The notes: generated by a model not told the origin, from the letters alone. 64,000 nucleotides of DNA from Desulfocicer vacuolatum DSM 3385 (GCF_900176365.1 NZ_FWXY01000020.1:27947-91946); one strand, 5' to 3'; positions 34,492-42,330 are shown, numbered from the stretch's first letter. A program made the numbers and translations.

Positions 34492-35343
34492 ATGGAGATT
34501 AAAAAATTCGGCGTAATCGGCGCAGGTCAGATGGGCAACGGTATTGCCCAGGTGGCCGCTGCCAGCGGACTTGAAGTGTTGATGAGTGATATCAAGGAAG
34601 AGTTCACCGCCAACGGTGTGGCAAACATAACGAAAAATCTGGCAAGAAGCGTTAAAAAAGGTAAGCTGGACCAGGCTGAAATGGATGCCATTCTGGCCAG
34701 AATCAAAACCACCACAGACCTCAAAGACATGGCCTCTGTGGATTTTGTTGTGGAAGCTGCTGTGGAGCGTGAAGACCTTAAATTTAAAATTTTTGAGGAT
34801 CTTGATGCAGTGTGCCCGGAACACGTTATTCTCTCCACCAACACCTCTTCCATTCCCATTGGCCGCATTGCTGCCAGAACCAAACGCCCGGACAAAGTAA
34901 TCGGCATGCATTTCATGAATCCGGTGCCGGTGATGAAGCTTGTTGAAGTCATCAAGGGACTTCCCACTTCAGAAGAAACCTTTAACATCACCTGGGAATT
35001 GAGTAAAAAATTTGGTAAAACTCCGGCCGAAGCCAATGATTTCCCGGGATTCATTGCCAATAGAATTCTTCTGCCCATGATCAATGAGGCCGTCTTTTGT
35101 CTCTACCAGGGTGTGGGAAAACCCGAAGACATTGATACAGTCATGAAGCTTGGTATGAATCATCCCATGGGCCCCCTGGCTCTTGCTGACCTCATTGGTC
35201 TTGATACCTGTCTTGCCATCATGGAGACTTTGTATGACGGGTTTAAGGACTCTAAATACCGCCCCTGTCCTCTGTTGAGAAAATATGTGGAAGCCGGTTG
35301 GCTGGGACGTAAGGTGGGTAAAGGATTCTACGATTACAATTAA
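34492..35343 (+). CDS. hbd: 3-hydroxybutyryl-CoA dehydrogenase
   Basis: 283 residues, the usual length. N-terminal NAD-binding motif GVIGAGQMGNGIAQVAA, catalytic region STNTSSIPI and MHFMNPVPVMKLVEVI with the active His, NDFPGFIANRIL, and C-terminal dimerisation domain ending GRKVGKGFYDY. Oxidises (S)-3-hydroxybutyryl-CoA to acetoacetyl-CoA with NAD, one step before the thiolase encoded upstream. AGGAGAG precedes the ATG. Followed by a strong terminator, so it is the last gene of this catabolic block. Confidence 0.95.
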   Translation: MEIKKFGVIGAGQMGNGIAQVAAASGLEVLMSDIKEEFTANGVANITKNLARSVKKGKLDQAEMDAILARIKTTTDLKDMASVDFVVEAAVEREDLKFKIFEDLDAVCPEHVILSTNTSSIPIGRIAARTKRPDKVIGMHFMNPVPVMKLVEVIKGLPTSEETFNITWELSKKFGKTPAEANDFPGFIANRILLPMINEAVFCLYQGVGKPEDIDTVMKLGMNHPMGPLALADLIGLDTCLAIMETLYDGFKDSKYRPCPLLRKYVEAGWLGRKVGKGFYDYN

Positions 35344-35365
35344 TCCACCGTTGTTAAGCAGTTAT

Positions 35366-35407
35366 AACGCCCGGGCCGTACATCGGTTCCGGGCGTTTTT
35401 GTTTTTT
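35366..35407 (+). terminator. intrinsic terminator after hbd
   Basis: AACGCCCGG / CCGGGCGTT stem with a 14-nt loop, followed by TTTTTGTTTTTTT. Confidence 0.92.
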
Positions 35408-35419
35408 TGGCGATTTTTT

Positions 35420-35509
35420 TTATATAACTGCCACGGGCAGACCGTATTATGATCCGGCTTTGTTGTGGGTGGAACCGGATCAGAATGCGGTCCGCCCGTG
35501 GCGGTTATT
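35420..35509. repeat. two R2 units in inverted orientation
   Basis: ACTGCCACGGGCAGACCGT and then GGAACCGGATCAGAATGCGG with CCGCCCGTGGCGG form one large palindrome. It overlaps the last codons of the convergent SPFH gene (stop at 35505), and lies back to back with the hbd terminator. Confidence 0.85.
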
Positions 35510-36359
35510 TTAACGCGCCGATGATACCCTTGACAGCTGCGGGCAGATCTGCCGGCAATACCACCACTTTGGAATTCTGGGAGGTGGATACGTTTTTCAG
35601 AGCTTCAATGTATTTTTCACCCAACAGGTACAGCATGGGCAATTCCTTGTCCTGGATGGCAGAGGTGACCTTTTCTATGGCCAGCTGGCTTGCCTTGGCA
35701 AGGACAATCTGGGCTTCGCCATCCCGCCGGGAGGCCTCCACCCGGCCTTCAGCCTGGAGAATGGCAGCGGACTTATCACCTTCAGCCCGGGTGACGGTGG
35801 CCCGTCTTTTCCGCTCCGCTGCGGCCTGCTCTTCCATGGCTGCCTGCATGGTGGGGGACGGATTGATGTCCTGGATTTCCACGGTTTTCAATGCAATGCC
35901 CCAGTCGGAAATATCATCTGATATGGCATCCTTTAACCGGGTGCGGATGAGGTTGCGGTTGGAAAGGGCTTCATCCAGATCCATCTCTCCCACAATGGAC
36001 CGGAGGGAGGTTTGAACCAGGGTTTTGATGGCTGCCTCATAATCATCCACCCCATAAACGGCTTTATCTGGAAAAAGAATGTTGATATAGGCCACGGCAT
36101 TGGTGATGATCACAGCATTGTCCTTGGTGATCACTTCCTGGCTGGGAATATCCAGCACAATGTCCTTGGTGATCACTTTATAGGCCACCTTGTCCATGTA
36201 AGGAATAATAATATTCAATCCGGGATTCAGTGTTTTACTGTATTTTCCCAGACGCTGTACCACATGTTTATTTCCCTGGGGCACAATACGCACCCCCAGG
36301 CTGATGGTGACTATCACTAAAATTAAAAAAAATCCCGCAACAACAAGTCCTGAACCCAT
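35505..36359 (-). CDS. SPFH/Band 7 membrane protein (QmcA/stomatin-like, paraslipin)
   Basis: 284 residues. One N-terminal membrane segment (LVVAGFFLILVIVTISLGV), then the SPFH domain (RIVPQGNKHVVQRLGKYSKT, ITKDNAVIITNAVAYINI) and a helical region (EEQAAAERKRRATVTRAEGD) for oligomerisation. Such proteins form membrane microdomain rings together with an NfeD partner, which is encoded just upstream. AGGAGGA precedes the ATG. Its 3' end runs into an R2 palindrome. Confidence 0.92.
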   Translation of the reverse strand: MGSGLVVAGFFLILVIVTISLGVRIVPQGNKHVVQRLGKYSKTLNPGLNIIIPYMDKVAYKVITKDIVLDIPSQEVITKDNAVIITNAVAYINILFPDKAVYGVDDYEAAIKTLVQTSLRSIVGEMDLDEALSNRNLIRTRLKDAISDDISDWGIALKTVEIQDINPSPTMQAAMEEQAAAERKRRATVTRAEGDKSAAILQAEGRVEASRRDGEAQIVLAKASQLAIEKVTSAIQDKELPMLYLLGEKYIEALKNVSTSQNSKVVVLPADLPAAVKGIIGALK

Positions 36360-36521
36360 GGTTATTCCTCCTGAATATTGGTTTTGAAATTAATTCATGG
36401 TAAATATTCGGTCAGCACCCCATTTTTACCTGTTTTGGCCTGTTCACACAGCACAATAGTATGCTACGCAGTCCCAAACAGGTACCCAAACATTTACATT
36501 AGCAATCCGAATATTTACAAT

Positions 36522-36977
36522 TCATGTATTGATTATTTTAACAATCAAGGTATTTCCAGATACATCCACCACCTGGACCCGGTCTCCCATGTGGGTATTT
36601 TTATGACATATAAAGGCCCATTGCTCTGATCCTAACACCGGTACGGTAAACTTCATTACCCCTCTTGTGTCTGTGCTGGCAGGTTTTACCACCAGCCCGG
36701 ACTCCCCCAGAACCGCTTCCAGGGAGATACCCGCTTTGGTTTTATCTTCCATTTTCATTTTGAAAAACTTGAACCATAAAATAGTAAAAAAGATGGAGGC
36801 CAGGGTCCAGGAAAAGAGTTGAAGGCCAAGGGAAAGTTGGGGAATCGCCCACATGACGGCCGCCACAAGAAGAGCGCCCAGGCCAAACCAGATAATGGTG
36901 AAACTGGGTATTATCAATTCAGACATGATTAGAACCATGGCAAACACTAACCAGTACCATGCTTTGATTTGCAACAT
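36522..36977 (-). CDS. NfeD-like membrane protein
   Basis: 151 residues. Three to four hydrophobic segments (WYWLVFAMVLIMSELIIPSF, LLVAAVMWAIPQLSLGL, WTLASIFFTILWFKFF) then a C-terminal OB-fold domain (GLVVKPASTDTRGVMKF, GDRVQVVDVSGNTLIVK). This is the short, protease-less NfeD type that partners with SPFH proteins. AAGGAG lies upstream of the ATG. It precedes the SPFH gene by 162 bp in the same direction. The 325-bp region upstream (36978-37302) contains no other gene. Confidence 0.9.
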   Translation of the reverse strand: MLQIKAWYWLVFAMVLIMSELIIPSFTIIWFGLGALLVAAVMWAIPQLSLGLQLFSWTLASIFFTILWFKFFKMKMEDKTKAGISLEAVLGESGLVVKPASTDTRGVMKFTVPVLGSEQWAFICHKNTHMGDRVQVVDVSGNTLIVKIINT

Positions 36978-37302
36978 TTTTGTTCTCCTTTTTCATTGTA
37001 GAAGAGTTTTGGGGAACATCTTTGATCAAATAGATACGATTAAAGCTGAAAAGTCAAGGGGCACTGGGGAATCGATAAATTTTTATATTTAAGTCTGATT
37101 CCATTTGCAAGGTTACTGTGTCGTAATTTGGATTTACAAAAATGGTGCTGTGTTCTCCTATTGACCTGTGGATGTAAAAAGGGCACAATGAAAATTATGG
37201 GTATAGATATTTGCCGCAACAAAGGTTAAAATTCTTATGATTTCAAAAAATACCTGGATGTTTCGAATTGTTGAGCGTTTACGAAGTATATATATTAAGG
37301 AA

Positions 37303-37485
37303 CTCAACTTTCGGTGTTCGCATTTCGTGGTGGGGTCAGGCTTTCGTTATTGACATTATCGAGGTTTTTTTCGTTGGCAAAGGCCTTGGTCGATAACATC
37401 AATAACAAAAGTCTGCCCCGTCGGCACACTGACCCCATCGGTACATTTAAAAATGCCGGCTTTGAAATGAAGCCCGAAAGTTGAG
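37303..37485 (+). repeat. R1 element copy 2, inserted at the hgcA ribosome binding site
   Basis: 183 bp between perfect 12-bp inverted repeats CTCAACTTTCGG / CCGAAAGTTGAG, flanked by the 8-bp duplication TTAAGGAA (37295-37302 and 37486-37493). The right-hand duplication supplies the AAGGA Shine-Dalgarno of hgcA, 5 nt before its ATG. The internal hairpin arms are present. Confidence 0.93.
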
Positions 37486-37497
37486 TTAAGGAATCCC

Positions 37498-38703
37498 ATG
37501 ACTGCTTTGATGAGTCAAATGCCGGAACAATTGGAAGAATTATCAAGTTCAACTGATTTTACATTGTCCACAAAGAGTGTGAAAATATTATCCTCCATGC
37601 CAGACAATGGTGGATCATATTATTCTAATTTAAAACTACAGCCCTTGGAAACCCATGAAAAGGCAGGCTATCAACTCTGTTCGCATGTGGAAGATTTTAT
37701 CTTCACCAAGGCAGGCACAGTGCCTAAGATCAAGACTCAATTGAGTCGGGATGATATTTTCTCCACGATTATGGTTCGGTGTGGAATTGGCCGAAATAAT
37801 TACCGCGTGGCTCCGGGTTTGTATGGTGTGGGGGAGCCTGGCAGAACTTCTGAGGTGTTGGTGACTGCAAATTTTAAACTATCTTTTGATCATTTAAGGC
37901 AAGAACTTAAAGGGATTAATGTCTGGATTCTGGTGTTGGATACCCGGGGAGTCAATGTTTGGTGCGCTGCAGGAAAAGGCACTTTTTCCACCAGTGAACT
38001 GGTTCACCGAATTGAAAGCACCGGCCTTAATCTTGTGGTGGACCATAAAAGAGTTATTGTCCCCCAGCTTGGAGCCACTGGAGTATCGGCACGTTTGGTG
38101 CAGGAACGGTGTGGTTTTCGGGTGGTGTTTGGTCCCATAAGATCCCGGGACATGGTTGAATTTTTACAAAACCGGCGAAGGGTGACTCCCGGCATGCGCC
38201 AGATCACATTTACTTTGGCCGAACGATTTGTTTTAACCCCGGTGGAAATTCGTATTGCAGCCAAATCTGTTTTTATTATGGCTTTGGCTTTGGTGTTTAT
38301 TTCTGGTATTGGCCCTCAGATCTTTTCCCTGGAACAGGCGTGGAACAAGGGGCGTACCGGCATTGTAATGATTTTAACGGGAGTCTTATCCGGTACGGTG
38401 GTGACTCCGGTGCTGCTGCCCTGGCTGCCGTTTCGGCAGTTTGCTGCCAAGGGAATTGTTTCAGGCAGTGTGCTGGCTGCCACTCTTTTATTCTTTTTGC
38501 CCCTTACCCAGGGGGGTATTAAAGGATCAATGGCTCTTTTTCTTTTTTCCGTTGCCATCAGCTCCTATTTTGCAATGGGGTTTACAGGAGCGACGCCTTT
38601 CACATCTCCTTCCGGGGTGGAAAAGGAGATGAAACGATTTATTCCGATTCAGGCCATATTAATGTTAATTTCAATGGTGTTATGGATTTATTCGTCATTT
38701 TAG
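37498..38703 (+). CDS. hgcA: mercury methylation corrinoid protein HgcA
   Basis: 401 residues. The cap-helix signature NVWCAAGK is present, with the cobalt-coordinating Cys at residue 156, within the corrinoid-binding domain (PGLYGVGEP, VLVTANFKLSFD, WILVLDTRGVNVWCAAGKG). Five membrane segments follow from about residue 260 (SVFIMALALVFISG, IVMILTGVLSGTVV, IVSGSVLAATLLFFLPL, ALFLFSVAISSYFAMGF, IQAILMLISMVLWIY). HgcA transfers a methyl group from its corrinoid to Hg(II), with HgcB as reductant; its native role is unknown. The N-terminus is about 60 residues longer than in ND132 HgcA (where the Cys is at 93). The RBS lies in the target duplication of an R1 element. Confidence 0.97.
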   Translation: MTALMSQMPEQLEELSSSTDFTLSTKSVKILSSMPDNGGSYYSNLKLQPLETHEKAGYQLCSHVEDFIFTKAGTVPKIKTQLSRDDIFSTIMVRCGIGRNNYRVAPGLYGVGEPGRTSEVLVTANFKLSFDHLRQELKGINVWILVLDTRGVNVWCAAGKGTFSTSELVHRIESTGLNLVVDHKRVIVPQLGATGVSARLVQERCGFRVVFGPIRSRDMVEFLQNRRRVTPGMRQITFTLAERFVLTPVEIRIAAKSVFIMALALVFISGIGPQIFSLEQAWNKGRTGIVMILTGVLSGTVVTPVLLPWLPFRQFAAKGIVSGSVLAATLLFFLPLTQGGIKGSMALFLFSVAISSYFAMGFTGATPFTSPSGVEKEMKRFIPIQAILMLISMVLWIYSSF

Positions 38704-38751
38704 AGTCTTTATGTTAAACTCCGCCCAAAGCCTTGGAATCATGGGGACTTC

Positions 38752-38805
38752 AAACTTCGTTGTGGGCAGATCGAGATCAGAATAGGTTCCGCCCATGGCG
38801 GTTAT
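38752..38805 (+). repeat. R2 repeat between hgcA and hgcB
   Basis: TTCGTTGTGGGCAGATCGAG, then GGTTCCGCCCATGGCGG and TTAT; a single unit that ends just before the hgcB Shine-Dalgarno. As a stem in the hgcAB mRNA it could affect the ratio of the two products. Confidence 0.8.
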
Positions 38806-38823
38806 TCAGGAGTGAAAAATAAT

Positions 38824-39114
38824 ATGCAAAATTTGAGGTATTTGGATGGGGTTTCAACCCTTAAGCTTTCCCAGAAACTCTGTGTGGGCTGTGGACTTTG
38901 CATTGAGGTGTGTCCCCATGGGGTATTTGTGCTGGATGAGCATAAAGCCCATATCCAAGATCTTGATGGGTGTATGGAGTGTGGAGCATGTGTGAATAAT
39001 TGTCCCACAAGCGCCATTTCTGTGACCCCGGGAGTGGGCTGAGCTGCTTATATTATCCAGGTTTGGATAAAGGGTAAAGAAAATGCTTCCTGCGGCATTG
39101 GAGGATGTTGTTAA
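38824..39114 (+). CDS. hgcB: HgcB ferredoxin with in-frame UGA, predicted selenoprotein
   Basis: Reading through TGA at 39040-39042 as selenocysteine gives 96 residues. Residues 1-72 hold two 4Fe-4S motifs (CVGCGLCIEVCPHG and CMECGACVNNCP). Codon 73 is the UGA, exactly where HgcB has its conserved Cys73 after the PGVG phrase. The frame then continues AAYIIQVWIKGKENASCGIG and ends GCC, the vicinal Cys pair typical of HgcB C-termini, before TAA. A SECIS-like hairpin lies 10 nt after the UGA. HgcB is the electron donor of HgcA and may carry Hg(II) on its cysteines. AGGAG precedes the ATG by 11 nt. Standard gene callers would stop at 39042 and give a truncated product. Confidence 0.88.
39053..39070 (+). 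promoter_or_regulatory. bacterial SECIS-like hairpin in hgcB
   Basis: TTATCC-AGGTTT-GGATAA: 6-bp stem and 6-nt loop. The loop differs by one base from the AGGUCU loop of the E. coli fdhF SECIS, and 16 nt separate UGA from the loop (17 in fdhF). SelB would bind the GGU of such a loop. Confidence 0.75.
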
Positions 39115-39187
39115 TTGTGAGGACTTAAACCATTGCCTGTTTTTTTGTTATGGGGTATAAAAAATTATTTTATTGATAAATTAGTTA

Positions 39188-39214
39188 AAAACCTGCTCGT
39201 TTGAGCAGGTTTTT
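39188..39214 (+). terminator. intrinsic terminator after hgcB
   Basis: AAAACCTGCTC / GAGCAGGTTTT perfect 11-bp stem with a GTTT loop and trailing T residues; ends the hgcAB transcription unit after the read-through stop at 39114, not after the UGA. Confidence 0.92.
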
Positions 39215-39266
39215 ATGTTTATTGACCACTTGGAATGTATCCAAAACAGATAGACAGGTGTTTATA

Positions 39267-40019
39267 GTGAAGACAGAGTTAATTGCGATTTCAGAGCTTA
39301 GGGTTGAAGCACCTTTTTCATCCCTTTTTCCCATTGGTAAAGAGACCCTGGAGGCCATTGCCACGGATATGAGAGCCGGTGGGTTTGATGATAGTTTTCC
39401 CCTTATTGTATGGGAAGGTAAAAATGTGGTGGTGGATGGTCATACCCGGTTTGCAGCGGCACGGGAGCTTAATCTTGAAGCGGTTCCTGTACTTTATAAA
39501 AATTTTGAAAATGAGGATGATGCCATCCTTTACTGTTTCCACATTCAGAGAAATCGCAGAAATCTTGCCGATGATGATATCTTAAGGTGCCTGGAGGTTT
39601 TGGATAATATTAACCCACCGGTCCGGGAAAATAAAAAGGAAAGAGATGGTACATCTTTGCCTCCTGTCACCAAAAAAGAGAAAGACATACTCCGGGCCAA
39701 GGAGCTTGGCACCAGTGTGGCTAAGGCCCAAAAGGCAAGAAAATTGCTTGAACATGGCGATGATGAGATTAAACAAAGTGTTGCTTCCGGGGAAAAATCC
39801 ATTAACCAGGCCTACCAGGAGGTTCAGGAACAACGCCGGGAAAGTGGTGAACTAAAGGGAAAGAGCACAACAGGGCTTGGCAACACGGCAAAGTACACAA
39901 AGGCATTGGGCAATTTTTTAAGAGAGCTTGCCAGGTTAAAGGATAATAATTGGGAAGATGTACCCAAACAGAAGGTGTTTGAGGATCTTGCCTCCATCAC
40001 AAAATTTGTTGAGAGTTGA
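39267..40019 (+). CDS. ParB-like nuclease-domain protein
   Basis: 250 residues. The N-terminal ParB/Srx-type domain shows WEGKNVVVDGHTRFAAARE and the FHIQRNRRNLADDDI box, followed by a helix-turn-helix-like region (ILRAKELGTSVAKAQKAR, SGEKSINQAYQEV). It is shorter than chromosomal ParB and lacks a ParA neighbour, so it is more likely an orphan regulator or a mobile-element protein than a partition factor. The GTG at 39267 has AGG at a suitable distance; a longer frame start at 39201 falls inside the hgcB terminator and is rejected. Confidence 0.8.
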   Translation: MKTELIAISELRVEAPFSSLFPIGKETLEAIATDMRAGGFDDSFPLIVWEGKNVVVDGHTRFAAARELNLEAVPVLYKNFENEDDAILYCFHIQRNRRNLADDDILRCLEVLDNINPPVRENKKERDGTSLPPVTKKEKDILRAKELGTSVAKAQKARKLLEHGDDEIKQSVASGEKSINQAYQEVQEQRRESGELKGKSTTGLGNTAKYTKALGNFLRELARLKDNNWEDVPKQKVFEDLASITKFVES

Positions 40020-40108
40020 TGGAATCTTTTTTTATATAAAATTCCGTCCAAGGACCTGTAATAATTAGAGTTTCATTTTTCGTTGTGGCTGGTGGTTACA
40101 GCCATGTA

Positions 40109-40392
40109 TTTTTTATATGAAATACTCCGCAAATCTGTGGAGCGTTTCTATCTTTGTTGTGGGCAGAGCCGGATCAGAATACGGTCTGCCCGTGGCAATT
40201 ATATACAATGCAGCCTCCAAGGCAACCTCAGCAGAGCCGTCCCCCCGACGGGCAATAGGAACCGGACAATTGAGCTGTCTACAGTTCAGGTCCGGGCCCA
40301 TTGCCCGTCGGGGGGACGGCGGTATAATACCATTTTCTATATTTGTTGTGGGCGGATCGCGGTCAAAACAAGATTCGCTTGTGGCGGTTATG
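40109..40392 (+). repeat. composite R2-R3-R2 repeat
   Basis: An R2 unit (40109-40205), a complete R3 palindrome (40210-40332, CCCCCCGACGGGCAAT against ATTGCCCGTCGGGGGG, with CTGTCTACAGTT at the centre) and a second, diverged R2 unit (40336-40392) follow each other. Reading frames crossing it on both strands are repeat-encoded. It fills the whole 385-bp spacer between the ParB-like and LysE genes. Confidence 0.88.
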
Positions 40393-40404
40393 GGGAGATA
40401 AAAA

Positions 40405-41031
40405 ATGATATCTTTTGAAATTATTTTAACATTTTTTGCAGCTGCCATACTTCTGGCCCTGGCACCCGGGCCAGATAATATTTTTGTTTTGACACAGTCC
40501 ACATTGCGGGGCCGATGGGCCGGTGTGGCTGTCACCATGGGGCTTTGCACCGGCCTTGTTTTTCACAGCAGTGCTGTTGCTCTGGGGGTGGCCGCCATTT
40601 TTCAAACATCTGTGCTGGCTTTTTCTGCGCTTAAATTTGCCGGGGCCGGATATCTGATCTATCTGGCATGGCAGGCATTTCGTGCCTCGGCACAAAAATT
40701 TTCCGGGGGCTCCATGGAGACAATGTCATTTAAAAAACTCTATGGACGGGGAATTATTATGAATATCACCAACCCCAAGGTTTCCATTTTTTTCCTTGCT
40801 TTTTTGCCCCAGTTTGTTGTCCCGTCGGCGGGCAGCATTCCCCTTCAGATTTTGATGCTGGGTGGAATTTTTATTTTTGCCACCCTGATTGTTTTTGGCT
40901 CAATTGCCATGGTGGCCGGATACCTTGGGGAGCGAATGAATCAATCTCCAGGCATGCAGAAAATATTAAACCGTGTGGCTGGAACTGTATTTCTTGGACT
41001 TGCTCTGAAACTTGTCACCACACGCCAATAA
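40405..41031 (+). CDS. LysE/RhtB-family amino acid exporter
   Basis: 208 residues with about six membrane segments. The LysE-family start ALAPGPDNIFVLTQSTLRGR and the NPKVSIFFLAFLPQFV block are clear. Exports amino acids such as threonine, homoserine or leucine in characterised relatives; here the substrate is not known. GGGGAGAT lies just upstream of the ATG. Threonine degradation genes (kbl-tdh) and aspartate kinase lie within 5 kb, which fits a threonine/homoserine substrate, though this is only context. Confidence 0.88.
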   Translation: MISFEIILTFFAAAILLALAPGPDNIFVLTQSTLRGRWAGVAVTMGLCTGLVFHSSAVALGVAAIFQTSVLAFSALKFAGAGYLIYLAWQAFRASAQKFSGGSMETMSFKKLYGRGIIMNITNPKVSIFFLAFLPQFVVPSAGSIPLQILMLGGIFIFATLIVFGSIAMVAGYLGERMNQSPGMQKILNRVAGTVFLGLALKLVTTRQ

Positions 41032-41142
41032 GTGTAAAGTCATCAACTTAGATGAAAATTTTACAATCAGTATGCTCTGATTTCTCCACAATTACTTGTG
41101 GTCCTTTCTCTGCCATACATTCCTATGAAGGAGATCTACCCC

Positions 41143-42330
41143 ATGGACACAGAGCAGACAGATGCTGTAAATGCCCTGGAACAACTTTTTTTAAACACCA
41201 TAACATCCCATTTGCGTCCAGGGATTACCTTTGACGGATTTCGCTCGGGCCTGGAAAAAACGGCGGCCTTGGCTGAAAGAATTGTAACACAGGTCCATCA
41301 GGAGCAGGCCGGTGTCTCTTTGGCCTGTGGGGCCGGTTGCAGCTATTGTTGTCACGCCCAGGTCAAGGTAACCCCGCTGGAGGCCCTGGTGATATTTGAC
41401 TGGGTGGGAAAAAATTTTTCACAAATCCGGCGCACACTTTTGAAAAAAAGAATTGATAATAATCGTAAGCTCACAGAGGGGGTGAATCTTGAACATCGTG
41501 TGATGGTGAAAGATCAGACACCCTGTATTTTTTTGGAAAATGGTGTGTGCAGTATTTATCCGGTGCGTCCATTAATCTGCAGGGCCTGGACATCTTATAG
41601 CTATGATGCCTGTGAAAAAGCCTTTTTATCCGAAAATCACACCGCTGAAATTGAATCCTCTGCTCCCAGTAATTTTGTTTATTCCCTTGGGCGTAAAATC
41701 ATTGAACAGGTGTGTAAGGCCTATGGGTTGGAATCAAGGCCCCTGGAGCTGCCCCTGGCCATGGCCCACTGTTATGGACACATTGATCTGTCCCGTGAAT
41801 GGATACAAGGTAAGATCTTCTTTGCAAAAGATCTAATACCGGATTTTCCGGTTAAAACAGATGACCCTTCATTCATGGAAATCCAGGTGCCGGCATTTCT
41901 CCGGCGGTTTTCACTTTCCTACATAAAAGATGGCACCTGTTTGGAATATTTCCTCTACAGTAAGGAAAAAAAACATGAGATTTCAACGGCGTTGATTGTT
42001 TCCCACGATGTCTGTTCTCATTCAATCAATGTGTCAAAATTTTATCCGGAAATTTACAAGGAAACCACACCTAAATATATGTCGGCTGCCCTTTTTTTTC
42101 TTATGATGCACCATGCTGCCGGAATTTTTGATATTCATTGTGATTGTAAAATCTGTCTTGAGACAAAACGCATGGTGTTTGAATCATTTTATGGACGACT
42201 CAAAGATTTTGATTTTTTCATCCATCGGCATCACGTTTCAAATAATTGTAATGTGCAGGGATGTTATCACGATTTCCCACTGGAAACAGCCATGATAAGA
42301 GAAGAAAGCCCATCTGACAGAATGAATTAA
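41143..42330 (+). CDS. YkgJ-type cysteine-cluster protein
   Basis: 395 residues. N-terminal zinc/iron-chelating Cys motif (CGAGCSYCCHAQVKVTPLEAL, split as CGAGCSYCC) followed by PCIFLENGVCSIYPVRPLICR, the YkgJ/Fe-S oxidoreductase-like family. The C-terminal half (about 220-395) is unusual: it is longer than the minimal family and contains a further Cys-rich group (HCDCKICLE, NNCNVQGC), so a second metal site is likely. Function of the family is unknown. The ATG at 41143 is chosen because AAGGAG lies 9 nt upstream; earlier in-frame ATGs lack a Shine-Dalgarno. Confidence 0.8.
   Translation: MDTEQTDAVNALEQLFLNTITSHLRPGITFDGFRSGLEKTAALAERIVTQVHQEQAGVSLACGAGCSYCCHAQVKVTPLEALVIFDWVGKNFSQIRRTLLKKRIDNNRKLTEGVNLEHRVMVKDQTPCIFLENGVCSIYPVRPLICRAWTSYSYDACEKAFLSENHTAEIESSAPSNFVYSLGRKIIEQVCKAYGLESRPLELPLAMAHCYGHIDLSREWIQGKIFFAKDLIPDFPVKTDDPSFMEIQVPAFLRRFSLSYIKDGTCLEYFLYSKEKKHEISTALIVSHDVCSHSINVSKFYPEIYKETTPKYMSAALFFLMMHHAAGIFDIHCDCKICLETKRMVFESFYGRLKDFDFFIHRHHVSNNCNVQGCYHDFPLETAMIREESPSDRMN

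Noticed and set aside
37268..37296. TTGTTG-17-TATATT as the hgcA promoter
   Set aside because: In the pre-insertion arrangement the start of transcription would fall at or after the Shine-Dalgarno, so it cannot be the original hgcA promoter; now it would start inside R1, which is untested.
38812..39042. HgcB as a truncated 73-76 residue ferredoxin ending at the TGA
   Set aside because: The downstream frame keeps HgcB-like sequence through the C-terminal Cys pair, a SECIS-like hairpin follows at the right distance, and the terminator lies after the distal stop.
40083..40418. Several frames on both strands of about 90-145 codons
   Set aside because: All lie in the R2-R3-R2 composite repeat.
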